Numbered from the stretch's first letter, positions 9,193 through 17,372 are shown. The stretch: 64,000 nt of DNA from JBCFAY01 sp038562375 (GCA_038562375.1 JBCFAY010000012.1:36139-100138), one strand, 5' to 3'. Numbers and translations: made by a program. The notes: a model not told the origin generated them from the sequence alone.

Positions 9193-9288
9193 AGCCGCGG
9201 TAACATTGTCAGCTGGATAATGGTCTGGTACACTGTCAACGTCAATGGTAGGTGAATTCAGGCTGTTACCACTAAAGGAGGAAAAACA

Positions 9289-10599
9289 ATGGTAGCAGGA
9301 CATCTACGAGAAGAGCGGGGCTTCTTTCATATCGTATTGAGTTATACGGATGAGAATGGCAAACGACAAACGCCGCAGAAAAGCACAGGACTTCCTGTAA
9401 AGGGCAATAAGAAACGAGCCGAAGCTATGCTGTTGGAGGCGCGGAAAACCGCTACAGAGGCTTTAGCGGCGGCTCGGGAGCAAAAGACTGAAGCAGTTAA
9501 TAGTGGCGCGAACTCCAAAACAGGCGGAGGCATGCTGTTTACGGACTTTATGCTGAAATGGTTGGAAATTATGAAACCTAATCTTGAACTGACAACGTAT
9601 GGCGGATATCAGACTATCATCAAGCACAAAATCAATCCATATTTCACGGAGCATTGCAACGTGACGCTAAATGAACTGGAGCCTATGCACATTCAAGACT
9701 ACTATACTCATGAGCTTACAGAAAATCATTTAAGCGTGAACACCGTGCTGCGTTACCATGCAAATATCCGAAAAGCCTTACAGCTTGCCGTAAAGCTGAA
9801 ATTGATTAAGCACAATCCGGCCAATAGCATCGAAAGGCCGAGGCCGGTTGCGTATAGAAGCAAGCATTATGATGAAAAGCAGATAATGCATTTGTTTTTA
9901 CTCGCAAAGGACCACTGGCTTTTGTTCGCTATTGTTATGGGGGCGTTTTATGGGCTGCGCAGGGGCGAAATCGTGGGATTGAAAAAGGATGCTATCAATT
10001 TCGAGAAAAAGACAATTGCCATCAAGCATACCGTAACAGAAACTTCGGTTGACGGAAAGCACATCATTATCGAAAAGGATCGTCCAAAAACAAAAAAGAG
10101 TTTTCGCACACTGCCCTTGGTTAAGCCTGTAGAATTCTTTGTCCGAGGACTCATGGAGTATCACGAACAAAACAGAAAAGTCTGCGGGAAATCGTATTGT
10201 ACGCAGTATCTGGATTATTTGTACCGTGATGAACTGGGGCACAGAATTACGCCTGATGCGTTGACGCGAAAGTTCCCGCTGTTCCTGGAGGAACACGGGT
10301 TGCCTCGAATTCGACTGCACGAACTGCGGCATAGCTGTGCAAACCTGCTGTATGCAAAAAAGGTTTCACTGAAAGAAATCCAGGGTTGGCTGGGTCATAG
10401 CACGATTGCGACAACCGCAAATATTTATCTGGATTTTGACTACAATAACAAAATTGATTCCGCGAATTCGATTATCGGGGTATTCGGATTTAATCAAGAA
10501 GAAGCCCCTCAAACCGCCAAAGCAGCGGAAATCGGGGCTTTTTCCATGGTGCCGCTGGCCGGACTCGAACCGGCACGGGAATTACCCGTCAGATTTTAA
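9289..10599 (+). CDS. int: tyrosine integrase of the Tn916 family, C-terminus read from a tRNA gene
   Basis: This 436-residue tyrosine recombinase has an N-terminal arm-binding domain, a SAM-like core-binding domain (about 85-185) and a catalytic domain. The catalytic residues are visible as R224 (YGLRRGEI), H344-x-x-R347 (HELRH), H370 (GHST) and nucleophile Y380 (NIYLDF). AAAGGAGG precedes the ATG. Natural coding sequence probably ends near residue 418; the final ~17 codons are the antisense of the tRNA-Leu gene, and the TAA stop falls inside the tRNA anticodon loop. So the reading frame has run through the attachment site, a hallmark of integration beside a tRNA gene. No transfer genes are linked. 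The catalytic set looks intact. Confidence 0.93.
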   Translation: MVAGHLREERGFFHIVLSYTDENGKRQTPQKSTGLPVKGNKKRAEAMLLEARKTATEALAAAREQKTEAVNSGANSKTGGGMLFTDFMLKWLEIMKPNLELTTYGGYQTIIKHKINPYFTEHCNVTLNELEPMHIQDYYTHELTENHLSVNTVLRYHANIRKALQLAVKLKLIKHNPANSIERPRPVAYRSKHYDEKQIMHLFLLAKDHWLLFAIVMGAFYGLRRGEIVGLKKDAINFEKKTIAIKHTVTETSVDGKHIIIEKDRPKTKKSFRTLPLVKPVEFFVRGLMEYHEQNRKVCGKSYCTQYLDYLYRDELGHRITPDALTRKFPLFLEEHGLPRIRLHELRHSCANLLYAKKVSLKEIQGWLGHSTIATTANIYLDFDYNNKIDSANSIIGVFGFNQEEAPQTAKAAEIGAFSMVPLAGLEPARELPVRF

Positions 10600-10631
10600 G
10601 TCTGATATGTCTGCCATTCCATCACAGCGGC
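10547..10631 (-). tRNA. tRNA-Leu (anticodon UAA), complete with encoded CCA
   Basis: The minus strand folds into a full class II tRNA: acceptor GCCGCUG/CAGCGGC, anticodon stem UCAGA/UCUGA around CUUAAAA (anticodon UAA), variable arm CGGG/CCCG, and T-arm GCCGG-UUCGAGU-CCGGC, then ACCA. The D-stem is short (AUG/CAU). Its 3' half overlaps the last codons of the integrase gene on the other strand. It is either a host tRNA used as an attachment site or a tRNA carried by the element. Confidence 0.93.
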
Positions 10632-10775
10632 GTATGAAGTTTTCAAGCAGTCCCCTCCGCACATCCGGAAATCGGAGGGACATTCCGGAGGGACATCGGG
10701 TATCCGTCGCTGCTTCCCGTCTGGAAAAACCCGTATTACGGGGCATTCCCGCACTAGTGGTCTGGAACGTTCACA

Positions 10776-10816
10776 GGATTTTAAGTCCGTTGTGTATGCC
10801 GTTCCACCACACTCGC
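10776..10816 (-). pseudogene. 5' half of a second tRNA-Leu, broken after the anticodon loop
   Basis: Reading the minus strand from 10816, the sequence is a normal tRNA-Leu 5' half: acceptor strand GCGAGUG, D-arm GUGGAACGGCAUACAC, and anticodon arm ACGGA-CUUAAAA-UCC. After UCC the pairing fails (UG instead of GU), no T-arm follows, and no acceptor 3' strand is present. The break falls just past the segment ACUUAAAAUC that it shares with the intact tRNA-Leu at 10547-10631. That is what a crossover in the anticodon loop would leave. Confidence 0.75.
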
Positions 10817-10870
10817 GTAACATTTAAATTATAATCCCCGCGCCGTCCACGGTCAACTGTTTCCCCTTCG

Positions 10871-11623
10871 TTAGAGCTTTCCCGATATATAGTATTGCGC
10901 GATCGCCGCTGCTTCCCGAAGATAGCAGTTCGGGATCAGATACCATGTGGTCGGGCAGCTCAAGGCCTCCGCCTGTACCCCTTCCTTCTTCGCGACGAGC
11001 TCCGCGCGGAACATGTGGAATGCGCTGGTGACGAATACGACACGCGCATTCTCACTAAGATGCTCGCGCAGGATCGGCAGACAATAGCGGAAATTCTCCT
11101 GCGTGCTGGTCGCTTGATCCTCCATAAGGATCCGATTCTCCGGGACTCCGAGCGTTGAAACAAGATAGCGTTTCATCGCAAGCGCTTCGGTGATCGACTC
11201 GCCCTGTCCCTTTCCGCCCGTGACGACGAAGAGCGTTTCCGGGTTCGGTTCCGCGTATTCGACCGCACGCTCAAGCCGCGCCGCAAGCGTCGCCGGTACG
11301 CGATCGTCGCGAATCCCCGCGCCCAGCACGATCACGGCATCCGCGCCCGGTTGGGGCTTATCGAGCGTCGCCGCGACCATCAGCGAAACCGTGATCGCGA
11401 GCGAGAGCGCAACGGCCGCGTACCCGACCCGCATCGCCCATTTGATCGCAGCGCCGATCCGGCTTCGTTGCGCCCACGTCCGCAAGGGTTCATAGTATAT
11501 CCCCGTAATCAACAGCGGCAGGCCGAGCATCCCGGGCAGTATCACGCCGAAATTATAATTGCTCACAAGCGCGACGGCGATCGTATCAAGCACCATAAGT
11601 GCGCCCGCAATGATCAGAAACAT
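10871..11623 (-). CDS. YdcF/SanA-like (DUF218) membrane protein
   Basis: This 250-residue protein has two or three N-terminal membrane helices (about 1-85) followed by a DUF218 domain. Recognisable parts are DAVIVLGAGIRDDRVPATLAARL, the VVTGGKGQGESITEA loop, and the ENRILMEDQATSTQENFRYCLPIL and VVFVTSAFHMFRAE segments. Family members such as SanA and ElyC act at the cell envelope, but the chemistry is unsettled. I chose the ATG at 11623 because GAGGAAA precedes it; an in-frame ATG at 11671 has no ribosome binding site. The gene points toward the tRNA-Leu remnants and looks monocistronic. Confidence 0.82.
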   Translation of the reverse strand: MFLIIAGALMVLDTIAVALVSNYNFGVILPGMLGLPLLITGIYYEPLRTWAQRSRIGAAIKWAMRVGYAAVALSLAITVSLMVAATLDKPQPGADAVIVLGAGIRDDRVPATLAARLERAVEYAEPNPETLFVVTGGKGQGESITEALAMKRYLVSTLGVPENRILMEDQATSTQENFRYCLPILREHLSENARVVFVTSAFHMFRAELVAKKEGVQAEALSCPTTWYLIPNCYLREAAAIAQYYISGKL

Positions 11624-11871
11624 GCGAAATTTCCTCAAGTTTTCCTCCAAAACGGCCCGGCAAAATTGCACGGAGCCATCCGTTATACGTATTCAATACC
11701 ACCATGTTAGACTATTGCGGGAGCGTTGTAAACCGCATCCTGTCGTCCAGCCCCACCTGCGTCTTTTTTGTATTTACCGTTTTGGCCGGATCGGTTGGAA
11801 CAATTCAAAAGCCCCGCCCATTGAAGGGCCTTCCCGATCCCTTCCGTAGAGCATCCTTCCGACAAATTCTG

Positions 11872-11900
11872 TTGACAATCGGGTTTTATGAGCATATAAT
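11872..11900 (+). promoter_or_regulatory. consensus sigma-A promoter of the T-box/trpB2 unit
   Basis: Perfect TTGACA (11872-11877) and TATAAT (11895-11900) are separated by 17 bases. Transcription would start just ahead of the T-box leader. Confidence 0.9.
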
Positions 11901-11919
11901 ACATGCAATAGAAAACCAG

Positions 11920-12190
11920 TGATCGAGAAGAGTACGCAAGCCCCCTCGCATCAAAGAGAGCCGCCGGCGGTGGAAGCGCGGTATGCAAGACTTTGCGGAA
12001 TGGACTCGTGAGGGCAGGACGAAACGCTGACGCTTAGTAGTGCCTGACGGGAGCTTCGCCCGTTATCAAGGAAGCATGTATATCCGTACATGGAACAAGG
12101 TGGGCGCGTTTGCGCCAAACCGGGTGGTACCGCAGGAGTTGAGCTCTTGTCCCGACGATCGTCGGGTCATGGGCTTTTTATTTTGCCCGA
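11920..12190 (+). ncRNA. T-box leader with tryptophan specifier
   Basis: The leader carries the T-box landmarks in order: AGTACGC at the stem I base, AGAGAG and GGTGGAAGC of the distal stem I loops, and GAA-TGG-AC with specifier codon UGG (Trp) at 12001-12003. The T-box proper, GGGTGGTACCGC, lies at 12122-12133, and a terminator (12142-12180) built on CCCGACGA/TCGTCGGG ends in a T-rich tract. Uncharged tRNA-Trp would pair at UGG and at the UGGU bulge, stop the terminator forming, and switch on trpB2. The variable base U pairs best with an A discriminator, or with G by wobble. Confidence 0.92.
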
Positions 12191-12276
12191 ATTTATGGGC
12201 GGCAAATGCCCTGATAACCGTTTACGCTGGAAGGAACAGCGGCATCTTAAGTACAACGAATGGAAGGAGTACGATC

Positions 12277-13650
12277 ATGAAGAACATTCCGCACCGTTTT
12301 AACCTCCCCGAGGAGCGCATCCCCAAGGCCTGGTACAACCTGCGCGCCGATATGAAGGAGCAGCCGGATCCCTTGATCCATCCGGGTACCGGCAAGCCCA
12401 TGCAGAAGGATGATCTGCTCCCCGTTTTCTGCGAGGAACTCGTCGATCAGGAGCTGGACGGCTCCACCCGCTATTTCGACATCCCCGAAGGCATCCTTGA
12501 AATGTACAAGGTTTACCGCCCCGCTCCCCTGATCCGCGCGTACAATCTCGAACGCGAGCTCAAGACCCCGGCGCGCATCTACTGCAAGTTCGAGGGCAAC
12601 AACACCTCCGGCAGCCACAAGCTCAATTCTGCCATCGCGCAGGTGTATTACGCCAAGCAGCAGGGGCTTACGGGACTTACGACGGAGACCGGCGCGGGCC
12701 AGTGGGGCACGGCGCTTGCGATGGCGTGCGCGTACTTTAAAATGCCGCTGACGGTCTACATGGTCAAGGGCTCGTTCACGCAGAAGCCCTACCGCAAGAG
12801 CGTGATCGAGACCTTCGGCGCGAATGTGATCGCAAGCCCGAGCGAGCTGACCAACGCGGGCAGAAAGATCCTCGAAGCGGATCCCAATACCACGGGCAGC
12901 CTTGGCTGCGCCATCTCCGAGGCCGTGGAGCACGCCGTTACCACGCCGGGATACCGTTACGTGCTCGGTTCCGTGCTCAATCAGGTGCTGCTGCATCAGA
13001 GCGTGATCGGCCTCGAGGCCTACGAGGCTCTTGAGTTGCTGGACGAATATCCCGATATCGTCGTCGGCTGCGCGGGCGGCGGCTCGAATCTCGGGGGCCT
13101 CATCGCCCCGTTTATGCGCGATAAGATCACAGGCAAAGCAAAGACCCGCTTTATCGCGGTGGAACCGGCCTCCTGCCCATCCTTCACGCGCGGCAAATAT
13201 GCCTACGATTTCTGCGATACCGCGCGCATGACGCCGCTCGCGCGCATGTACACGCTCGGGAGCGATTTTATCCCCGCGCCCGATCACGCGGGCGGACTGC
13301 GCTACCATGGGATGTCGCCCATCCTCTCCAAGCTCTATCACGATGGGTATATGGATGCAATCGCCGTCCGGCAGACCGACGTGTTCGCGGCCGCGACGAT
13401 GTTCGCGCAGCTCGAGACGATACTGCCCGCTCCGGAATCCGCGCACGCGCTCCGCGTTGCGATCGACGAAGCCATCCTTTGCCGCGAGAGCGGCGAGGCG
13501 AAGACGATTCTCGTCGGCCTCACCGGCACGGGCTATTTCGATCTGTCCGCTTACGAGAGCTACCGCAACGGCTCGATGGCCGATACCATTCCGACCGACG
13601 CGGATCTTGAGCGCAGCTTCAAGACGCTGCCCACGCCCCCGCAAGCCTAA
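12277..13650 (+). CDS. trpB: tryptophan synthase beta-like protein TrpB2
   Basis: This 457-residue fold-type II PLP enzyme is of the TrpB2 class, about 60 residues longer than standard TrpB1. It makes tryptophan from indole and serine in the cytosol. The PLP lysine is K115 in GSHKLNSA, the TrpB-typical ETGAGQWG stands at 137-144, and the phosphate loop appears as GCAGGGSN. AAGGAG six bases upstream supports the ATG at 12277; the frame is open further upstream, but that part is T-box leader. No trpA or other trp gene is linked, so it probably works as a stand-alone indole-salvage enzyme. Control is by the Trp T-box ahead of it. Confidence 0.93.
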   Translation: MKNIPHRFNLPEERIPKAWYNLRADMKEQPDPLIHPGTGKPMQKDDLLPVFCEELVDQELDGSTRYFDIPEGILEMYKVYRPAPLIRAYNLERELKTPARIYCKFEGNNTSGSHKLNSAIAQVYYAKQQGLTGLTTETGAGQWGTALAMACAYFKMPLTVYMVKGSFTQKPYRKSVIETFGANVIASPSELTNAGRKILEADPNTTGSLGCAISEAVEHAVTTPGYRYVLGSVLNQVLLHQSVIGLEAYEALELLDEYPDIVVGCAGGGSNLGGLIAPFMRDKITGKAKTRFIAVEPASCPSFTRGKYAYDFCDTARMTPLARMYTLGSDFIPAPDHAGGLRYHGMSPILSKLYHDGYMDAIAVRQTDVFAAATMFAQLETILPAPESAHALRVAIDEAILCRESGEAKTILVGLTGTGYFDLSAYESYRNGSMADTIPTDADLERSFKTLPTPPQA

Positions 13651-13684
13651 GCGGAGTCGCAAAAGCGGAAGGGCCTCATTTTTT

Positions 13685-13714
13685 AGGCCGCCGGAAATTC
13701 CGGCGGCCTTTTTG
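13685..13714. terminator. terminator between convergent trpB2 and the metal ATPase gene
   Basis: AGGCCGCCGG and CCGGCGGCCT form a 10-bp stem with a short AAATT loop, followed by TTTTTG on the plus strand and preceded by TTTTTT. It can serve both converging genes. Confidence 0.85.
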
Positions 13715-13741
13715 CGTTTAAAAACAAATGCAGCGAACCCA

Positions 13742-15604
13742 TTACGGATTCTTTCGCATCGGGCGGTATGTCAACGCCCTTGACGCGTTGAGTATCGCGA
13801 GCACCGCGACACCGACGTCCGCGAACACCGCTTCCCACATGTTGGCGACTCCCAATGCGCCAAGCAGCAGCACCAGACCCTTCACGCCGAGCGCGAACCC
13901 GATGTTCTGCCGCGCGATGGAAAGCGTCTTGCTCGAGATCTGCACGGCGGCGGCGATCTTTTTAGGATCGTCGTCCATCAGCACTACGTCCGCGGCCTCG
14001 ATCGCAGCGTCCGTCCCGAGCGCGCCCATCGCGATGCCCACGTCGGCGCGCGCAAGCGTCGGCGCGTCGTTGATGCCGTCTCCCACGAACGCGAGCACGC
14101 TCCTAGCCGGCTTTTTGCTTAAAAGTTCCTCGACCTTTTCAACTTTGTCCGCGGGCAAAAGTTCGGCGTACAGTTCGTCGATGCCGAGCGAACCTGCGAC
14201 GCTCTCGGCCGCTGCCTTTGAATCGCCGGTGAGCATCACGGCCTTTTTCACGCCCAGCTTGCGGAGCGAAGCGATCGCCTCGGCAGCGCCTTCCTTGATC
14301 TGATCCGAAATGACGATGTGCCCCGCGTACTCGCCATCCACCGCAACATGCACAACGGTTCCGGTCAGTTCGCATACTTGCCAGGCGACGCCGATAGAAT
14401 CCATTAGTTTGCCGTTGCCGACGGAAACGCTCAATCCGTCCACGCGTGCCGACGCGCCGCGCCCCGCAAGCTCCTGAACGTCCGCAACGCGGGAGGAGTC
14501 GGCCTCCCCGCCCCAGGCCTCGAGCAGCGAGCGCGAAATCGGATGATCGGAAAAGCTGTCCGCGAGCGCGGCGAGCTCCAAAAGATGCGCTTCGGAAATC
14601 CGCTCGGGATGCACCGCAATCACGCGGAACGTACCGTACGTGAGCGTGCCGGTTTTGTCGAACACCACGGTACGCACCCTTGCAAGGGCCTCCAGGTAGT
14701 TGCCGCCCTTGATGAGTATGCCGTTCTTGGACGCGCCGCCGATGCCGCCGAAAAAGCTCAGCGGCACTGAAATCACCAGAGCGCACGGACAGGATACCAC
14801 GAGGAAAATCAGCGCGCGTTCAACCCACACGTTCCACGAGCCCGAGAAGAACAAGGGGGCGATCACCGCGAGCAGCGCAGCGCCCGCGACGACTCCGGGC
14901 GTATAGTACCGTGCAAAGCGCGTGATAAAGCTTTCCGCCTTTGCCTTTTTATTCGCGGCGTTCTCGACGAGGTCGAGGATCTTCGCCACCGTGGATTCGC
15001 CGTACCCGCGCGTAACCTTTACCCGAATCAGCGCGCTGATGTTGATGCAGCCGCTGATCACGTCGTCCCCAGGGCCCGCCTCGCGCGGAAGCGACTCGCC
15101 GGTAAGCGCGGAGGTGTTGATCGTCGTAGATCCCTCGACGACCGTGCCGTCGAGCGGGATCTTCTCTCCCGGTTTTACGGCAATGATCTCGCCGATTCCG
15201 ATCTGTTCGGGATCGACCTTAACGAGCTCGCCGTTCTCCTCGATGTTCGCATAATCCGGCCGGATGTCCATCAAGCTCGCGATGGAACGGCGCGACCGCC
15301 CGATCGCGTAGCTTTGAAACAACTCGCCTACCTGATAAAAGAGCATCACCGCGACGCCCTCGGGATACTCGCCGATCGAAAAAGCTCCGACCGTCGCGAG
15401 CGCCATCAGGAAGTTCTCGTCGAAAACCCGGCCCCTCGCGATGTTGCGAAGCGCCCTGAGCAGCACGTCGTATCCGGCAATCGCATAGGGGATCAAGAAC
15501 AGTGCAAGTTTGACGGGGCCCACGGTATCAATTAGGATCGCGGCAAGAAAAACCGCAGCCGCGATCAAAATTCTGTATAGATCCACCCGGAATTTTTTAG
15601 TCAT
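13742..15604 (-). CDS. cadA: P1B-type ATPase exporting Cd/Zn/Pb (CadA/ZntA-like)
   Basis: This 620-residue membrane pump exports soft divalent metals using ATP. It has the transmembrane metal-binding CPC motif (VVSCPCALVISVPLSFFGG), actuator TGES, phosphorylation site DKTGTLT, nucleotide-domain HP motif (SDHPIS), and hinge GDGINDAPTLARADVGIAMG. Unlike many CadA proteins it starts directly with membrane helices and lacks an N-terminal metal-binding domain; a separate small HMA protein is encoded 12 bases upstream. The CPC motif plus late helices fit Zn/Cd/Pb rather than copper specificity. It is the last gene of the cadC-HMA-cadA unit under the palindrome at 16248-16269. Confidence 0.92.
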   Translation of the reverse strand: MTKKFRVDLYRILIAAAVFLAAILIDTVGPVKLALFLIPYAIAGYDVLLRALRNIARGRVFDENFLMALATVGAFSIGEYPEGVAVMLFYQVGELFQSYAIGRSRRSIASLMDIRPDYANIEENGELVKVDPEQIGIGEIIAVKPGEKIPLDGTVVEGSTTINTSALTGESLPREAGPGDDVISGCINISALIRVKVTRGYGESTVAKILDLVENAANKKAKAESFITRFARYYTPGVVAGAALLAVIAPLFFSGSWNVWVERALIFLVVSCPCALVISVPLSFFGGIGGASKNGILIKGGNYLEALARVRTVVFDKTGTLTYGTFRVIAVHPERISEAHLLELAALADSFSDHPISRSLLEAWGGEADSSRVADVQELAGRGASARVDGLSVSVGNGKLMDSIGVAWQVCELTGTVVHVAVDGEYAGHIVISDQIKEGAAEAIASLRKLGVKKAVMLTGDSKAAAESVAGSLGIDELYAELLPADKVEKVEELLSKKPARSVLAFVGDGINDAPTLARADVGIAMGALGTDAAIEAADVVLMDDDPKKIAAAVQISSKTLSIARQNIGFALGVKGLVLLLGALGVANMWEAVFADVGVAVLAILNASRALTYRPMRKNP

Positions 15605-15616
15605 ATCCTATCCTGC

Positions 15617-15835
15617 CTACCGTTGAATCGCGCAGTCGGGTTCGATGCGCTTGCAGACTTTTTCGATCTGATCCATAATTTGTTCAAACCGCTCTTCGGG
15701 CGCTTCCACGGTCAGCTTTTGCGCCATAAAATTGACGTTCGCATCCTGTACGCCGTCGAGCTTGCGAATCGCACATTCCATCTTTGAGGCGCAGTTCGCG
15801 CAATCGAGATCGACCATCTTATAATGCTTTCTCAT
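15617..15835 (-). CDS. stand-alone heavy-metal-associated (HMA) domain protein
   Basis: This 72-residue ferredoxin-like HMA domain has the metal-binding loop LDCANCAS (C12, C15). It most likely hands metal to, or replaces the missing N-terminal domain of, the P-type ATPase encoded 12 bases downstream. Usual HMA loops read MxCxxC; the Asp before the first Cys is the variant seen in Zn/Cd/Pb pumps (DCxxC). I chose the ATG at 15835 with a G-rich sequence ahead of it, because the longer frame upstream is only the shadow of the regulator gene. It sits between the regulator and the pump in one operon. Confidence 0.88.
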   Translation of the reverse strand: MRKHYKMVDLDCANCASKMECAIRKLDGVQDANVNFMAQKLTVEAPEERFEQIMDQIEKVCKRIEPDCAIQR

Positions 15836-15855
15836 CGTGTCCCCCACCCAATAAA

Positions 15856-16218
15856 TTATTCTAAAACATGCTCCATGCCCTGTTCGAGTATCGTCTCCAC
15901 GTGCGCGTCTGCCAGCGAATAATACACCGTTTTGCCGTCGCGCCGAAATTTGACGAGTTTGCTCTGCTTCAAGGAACGCAGATGATGGGAAATCGCCGAC
16001 TGCGTCATTCCCAATAGCTGCGCGATGTCGCACACACAGATCTCTCCTGCCGAGAGCGCGTACAGTATTTTGATCCGCGTCGTATCCCCGAAGAGCTTAT
16101 ACAGTTCCGCAAGGTCGTAAAGCGCATCGTCGCCCGGCATTCTCCGCGCCACGCGTTCGATGATCTGATCGTGGACGCACGTGCTCTCGCACCGTTCGAC
16201 GCCGTAGATATCCTGCAT
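15856..16218 (-). CDS. cadC: ArsR/SmtB-family metal sensor of the CadC type
   Basis: This 120-residue winged-helix repressor has the four cysteines of the Cd/Pb site of CadC: C10 and C14 in the N-terminal arm and C61-x-C63 in ICVCD at the alpha-3 helix. The recognition helix is MTQSAISHHLRSLKQSKLV. The C-terminal helix carries D, H, H and E residues (DAH...EH) like the alpha-5 zinc site. GGAGG eight bases ahead supports ATG 16218 over the in-frame ATG at 16233. It should repress its own operon from the palindrome 30 bases upstream and release on Cd, Pb or Zn binding. Confidence 0.93.
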   Translation of the reverse strand: MQDIYGVERCESTCVHDQIIERVARRMPGDDALYDLAELYKLFGDTTRIKILYALSAGEICVCDIAQLLGMTQSAISHHLRSLKQSKLVKFRRDGKTVYYSLADAHVETILEQGMEHVLE

Positions 16219-16247
16219 CGCACTTACCTCCATTTCCTAGCAACAAT

Positions 16248-16269
16248 CATATGAACAATTGTTCATATG
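16248..16269. promoter_or_regulatory. CadC/ArsR-family operator, perfect palindrome
   Basis: A 22-base perfect palindrome is built from half-site CATATGAACAA and its complement TTGTTCATATG. It matches the classical ArsR-family 12-2-12-type operator core (ATATGAACA...TGTTCATAT) and lies 30 bases upstream of the cadC start. Confidence 0.9.
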
Positions 16270-16553
16270 TATATATTATTCTTTTCCCTCCGAAAAGTCA
16301 AGCGAGCCGATCGCGTTTTTCTTGAATGCGAGGGAGGCGCAAGGCTGCAAAACATGCAGTTGGAAAACCATTGCTTCTCCGGTTTTTAAGGTCCTCCCGC
16401 TGCAAGAAGGGCTGATAAAGAGACCAGGCGAGCCGTACGGCTTTCCGGCCTGAGAAAAGCAGCATACGGGGCTTATAAGTCAGCCATGCAGCGCTTGTAT
16501 TGATTGATCCTCACATTCGAGATACTATACAGCTATGCGGGAGGAATGCGGAT

Positions 16554-16682
16554 GTGAATGTTTTGCTGATGGAAAACGCCCCGCCGCAAAGAGACAATAA
16601 AAACGTGGGGAACTTTTTACCAACCCCATTTACGGGTTGTGGCAATCTGGAACTTCCTCCTCAAAGCGGCGCAGAACGATAA
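16554..16682 (+). CDS. possible 42-residue small protein
   Basis: A GTG start at 16554 is preceded by GGGAGG with nine-base spacing and opens a 42-codon frame that ends with TAA. Two bases later a GC-rich hairpin begins that looks like its terminator. The product is polar, Asn/Pro-rich, with one Cys, and no membrane helix; I recognise no family. The arrangement (ribosome binding site, short frame, hairpin) is the reason to list it. It could equally be a decayed gene end or a non-coding RNA. Confidence 0.3.
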   Translation: MNVLLMENAPPQRDNKNVGNFLPTPFTGCGNLELPPQSGAER

Positions 16683-16684
16683 AG

Positions 16685-16722
16685 CACCGCCGGGCCGATT
16701 CAATCCCGCCCGGCGGTGTTTG
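16685..16722 (+). terminator. GC-rich hairpin after the small frame
   Basis: CACCGCCGGGC pairs with GCCCGGCGGTG (16685-16695 / 16708-16718). The T-run is weak (TTTGG), so termination may be partial. Confidence 0.5.
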
Positions 16723-16859
16723 GTATTATCCTTGGGACGCTGTCAGCCCGGGTCGCTTGGAGCGGCCGTAGTACGTCCATGAGAGGTAACAGCCCTTTCG
16801 GGCGTACCTATTCGTCCGACCGTTTATGGAGCAAGCTCCGCCGCAGCGGGAAAGCGCTT

Positions 16860-17372
16860 TCAATCGAGCACCAGCGACGGCGCGGCGTACACGCGGGCGC
16901 CGAGCTCCGAGTCGAGCATGTATAGGCCTTTACCGTCGTGTCCGAACAGCTCGAAGCGCTTGATGTTCTCGTCCGCGTTCTTCTCCTCTTCTCCCTGCTC
17001 CTTGATGAACCAATCGAGGAACTGGCAGGTGCGGTAATCGCGATCCGCCTGCGCCTCGGCATAGATGGCGTTGATCAATGCGGTCACATACTTTTCATGC
17101 TCAAACGATACCTGCAAGGGTGTGGAAAAATCGGAGTAAGCCTTGTCGGGCGCGGCGATCTCGGCGAGCATCGGGCGCACGCCGTTGTTCTGCAGATATT
17201 GGGAGAACAGCATCGCGTGATCCCGCTCCTCCTGCGCCTGAACCTTATACCAGTTGCCGAATCCGTTCAAATTGGCATCATAATAGAAGTTTGAAATATC
17301 AAGATAAAGATACGCGGAGTAAAATTCCTTGTTGATTTGTTCGTTGAGCAGCTTTTTGACCTTTTCGTTCAT
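16860..17372 (-). CDS. ftn: non-heme ferritin
   Basis: This 170-residue bacterial ferritin of the FtnA type stores iron in a 24-subunit cytoplasmic shell. The ferroxidase ligands are visible in order: E17 (NKEFYSAY), the E-x-x-H pair in QEERDHAM, E94-region FEHEKYV, and the QGEEEKN segment containing the Gln/Glu pair. Length is normal. AGGAGG-like GGAGGATTC stands ahead of the ATG. It follows metH on the same strand with a 72-base gap, so it may have its own promoter or share the upstream transcript. The palindromic Fur/PerR-like site at 20511-20525 lies too far upstream to assign to it with confidence. Confidence 0.93.
   Translation of the reverse strand: MNEKVKKLLNEQINKEFYSAYLYLDISNFYYDANLNGFGNWYKVQAQEERDHAMLFSQYLQNNGVRPMLAEIAAPDKAYSDFSTPLQVSFEHEKYVTALINAIYAEAQADRDYRTCQFLDWFIKEQGEEEKNADENIKRFELFGHDGKGLYMLDSELGARVYAAPSLVLD

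Noticed and set aside
10600..10775. Complete second tRNA-Leu with a long variable arm
   Set aside because: After the anticodon loop the stem does not close, and no T-arm (GGTTCGA-type) or acceptor 3' strand follows within range.
12040..12276. Upstream extension of the trpB2 frame
   Set aside because: It lies inside the T-box leader and terminator; the gene has a good ribosome binding site at 12277.
12247..13662. Long minus-strand frame opposite trpB2
   Set aside because: Composition is Arg/His/Ala-rich, typical of an antisense shadow; the plus-strand gene has clear motifs and control signals.
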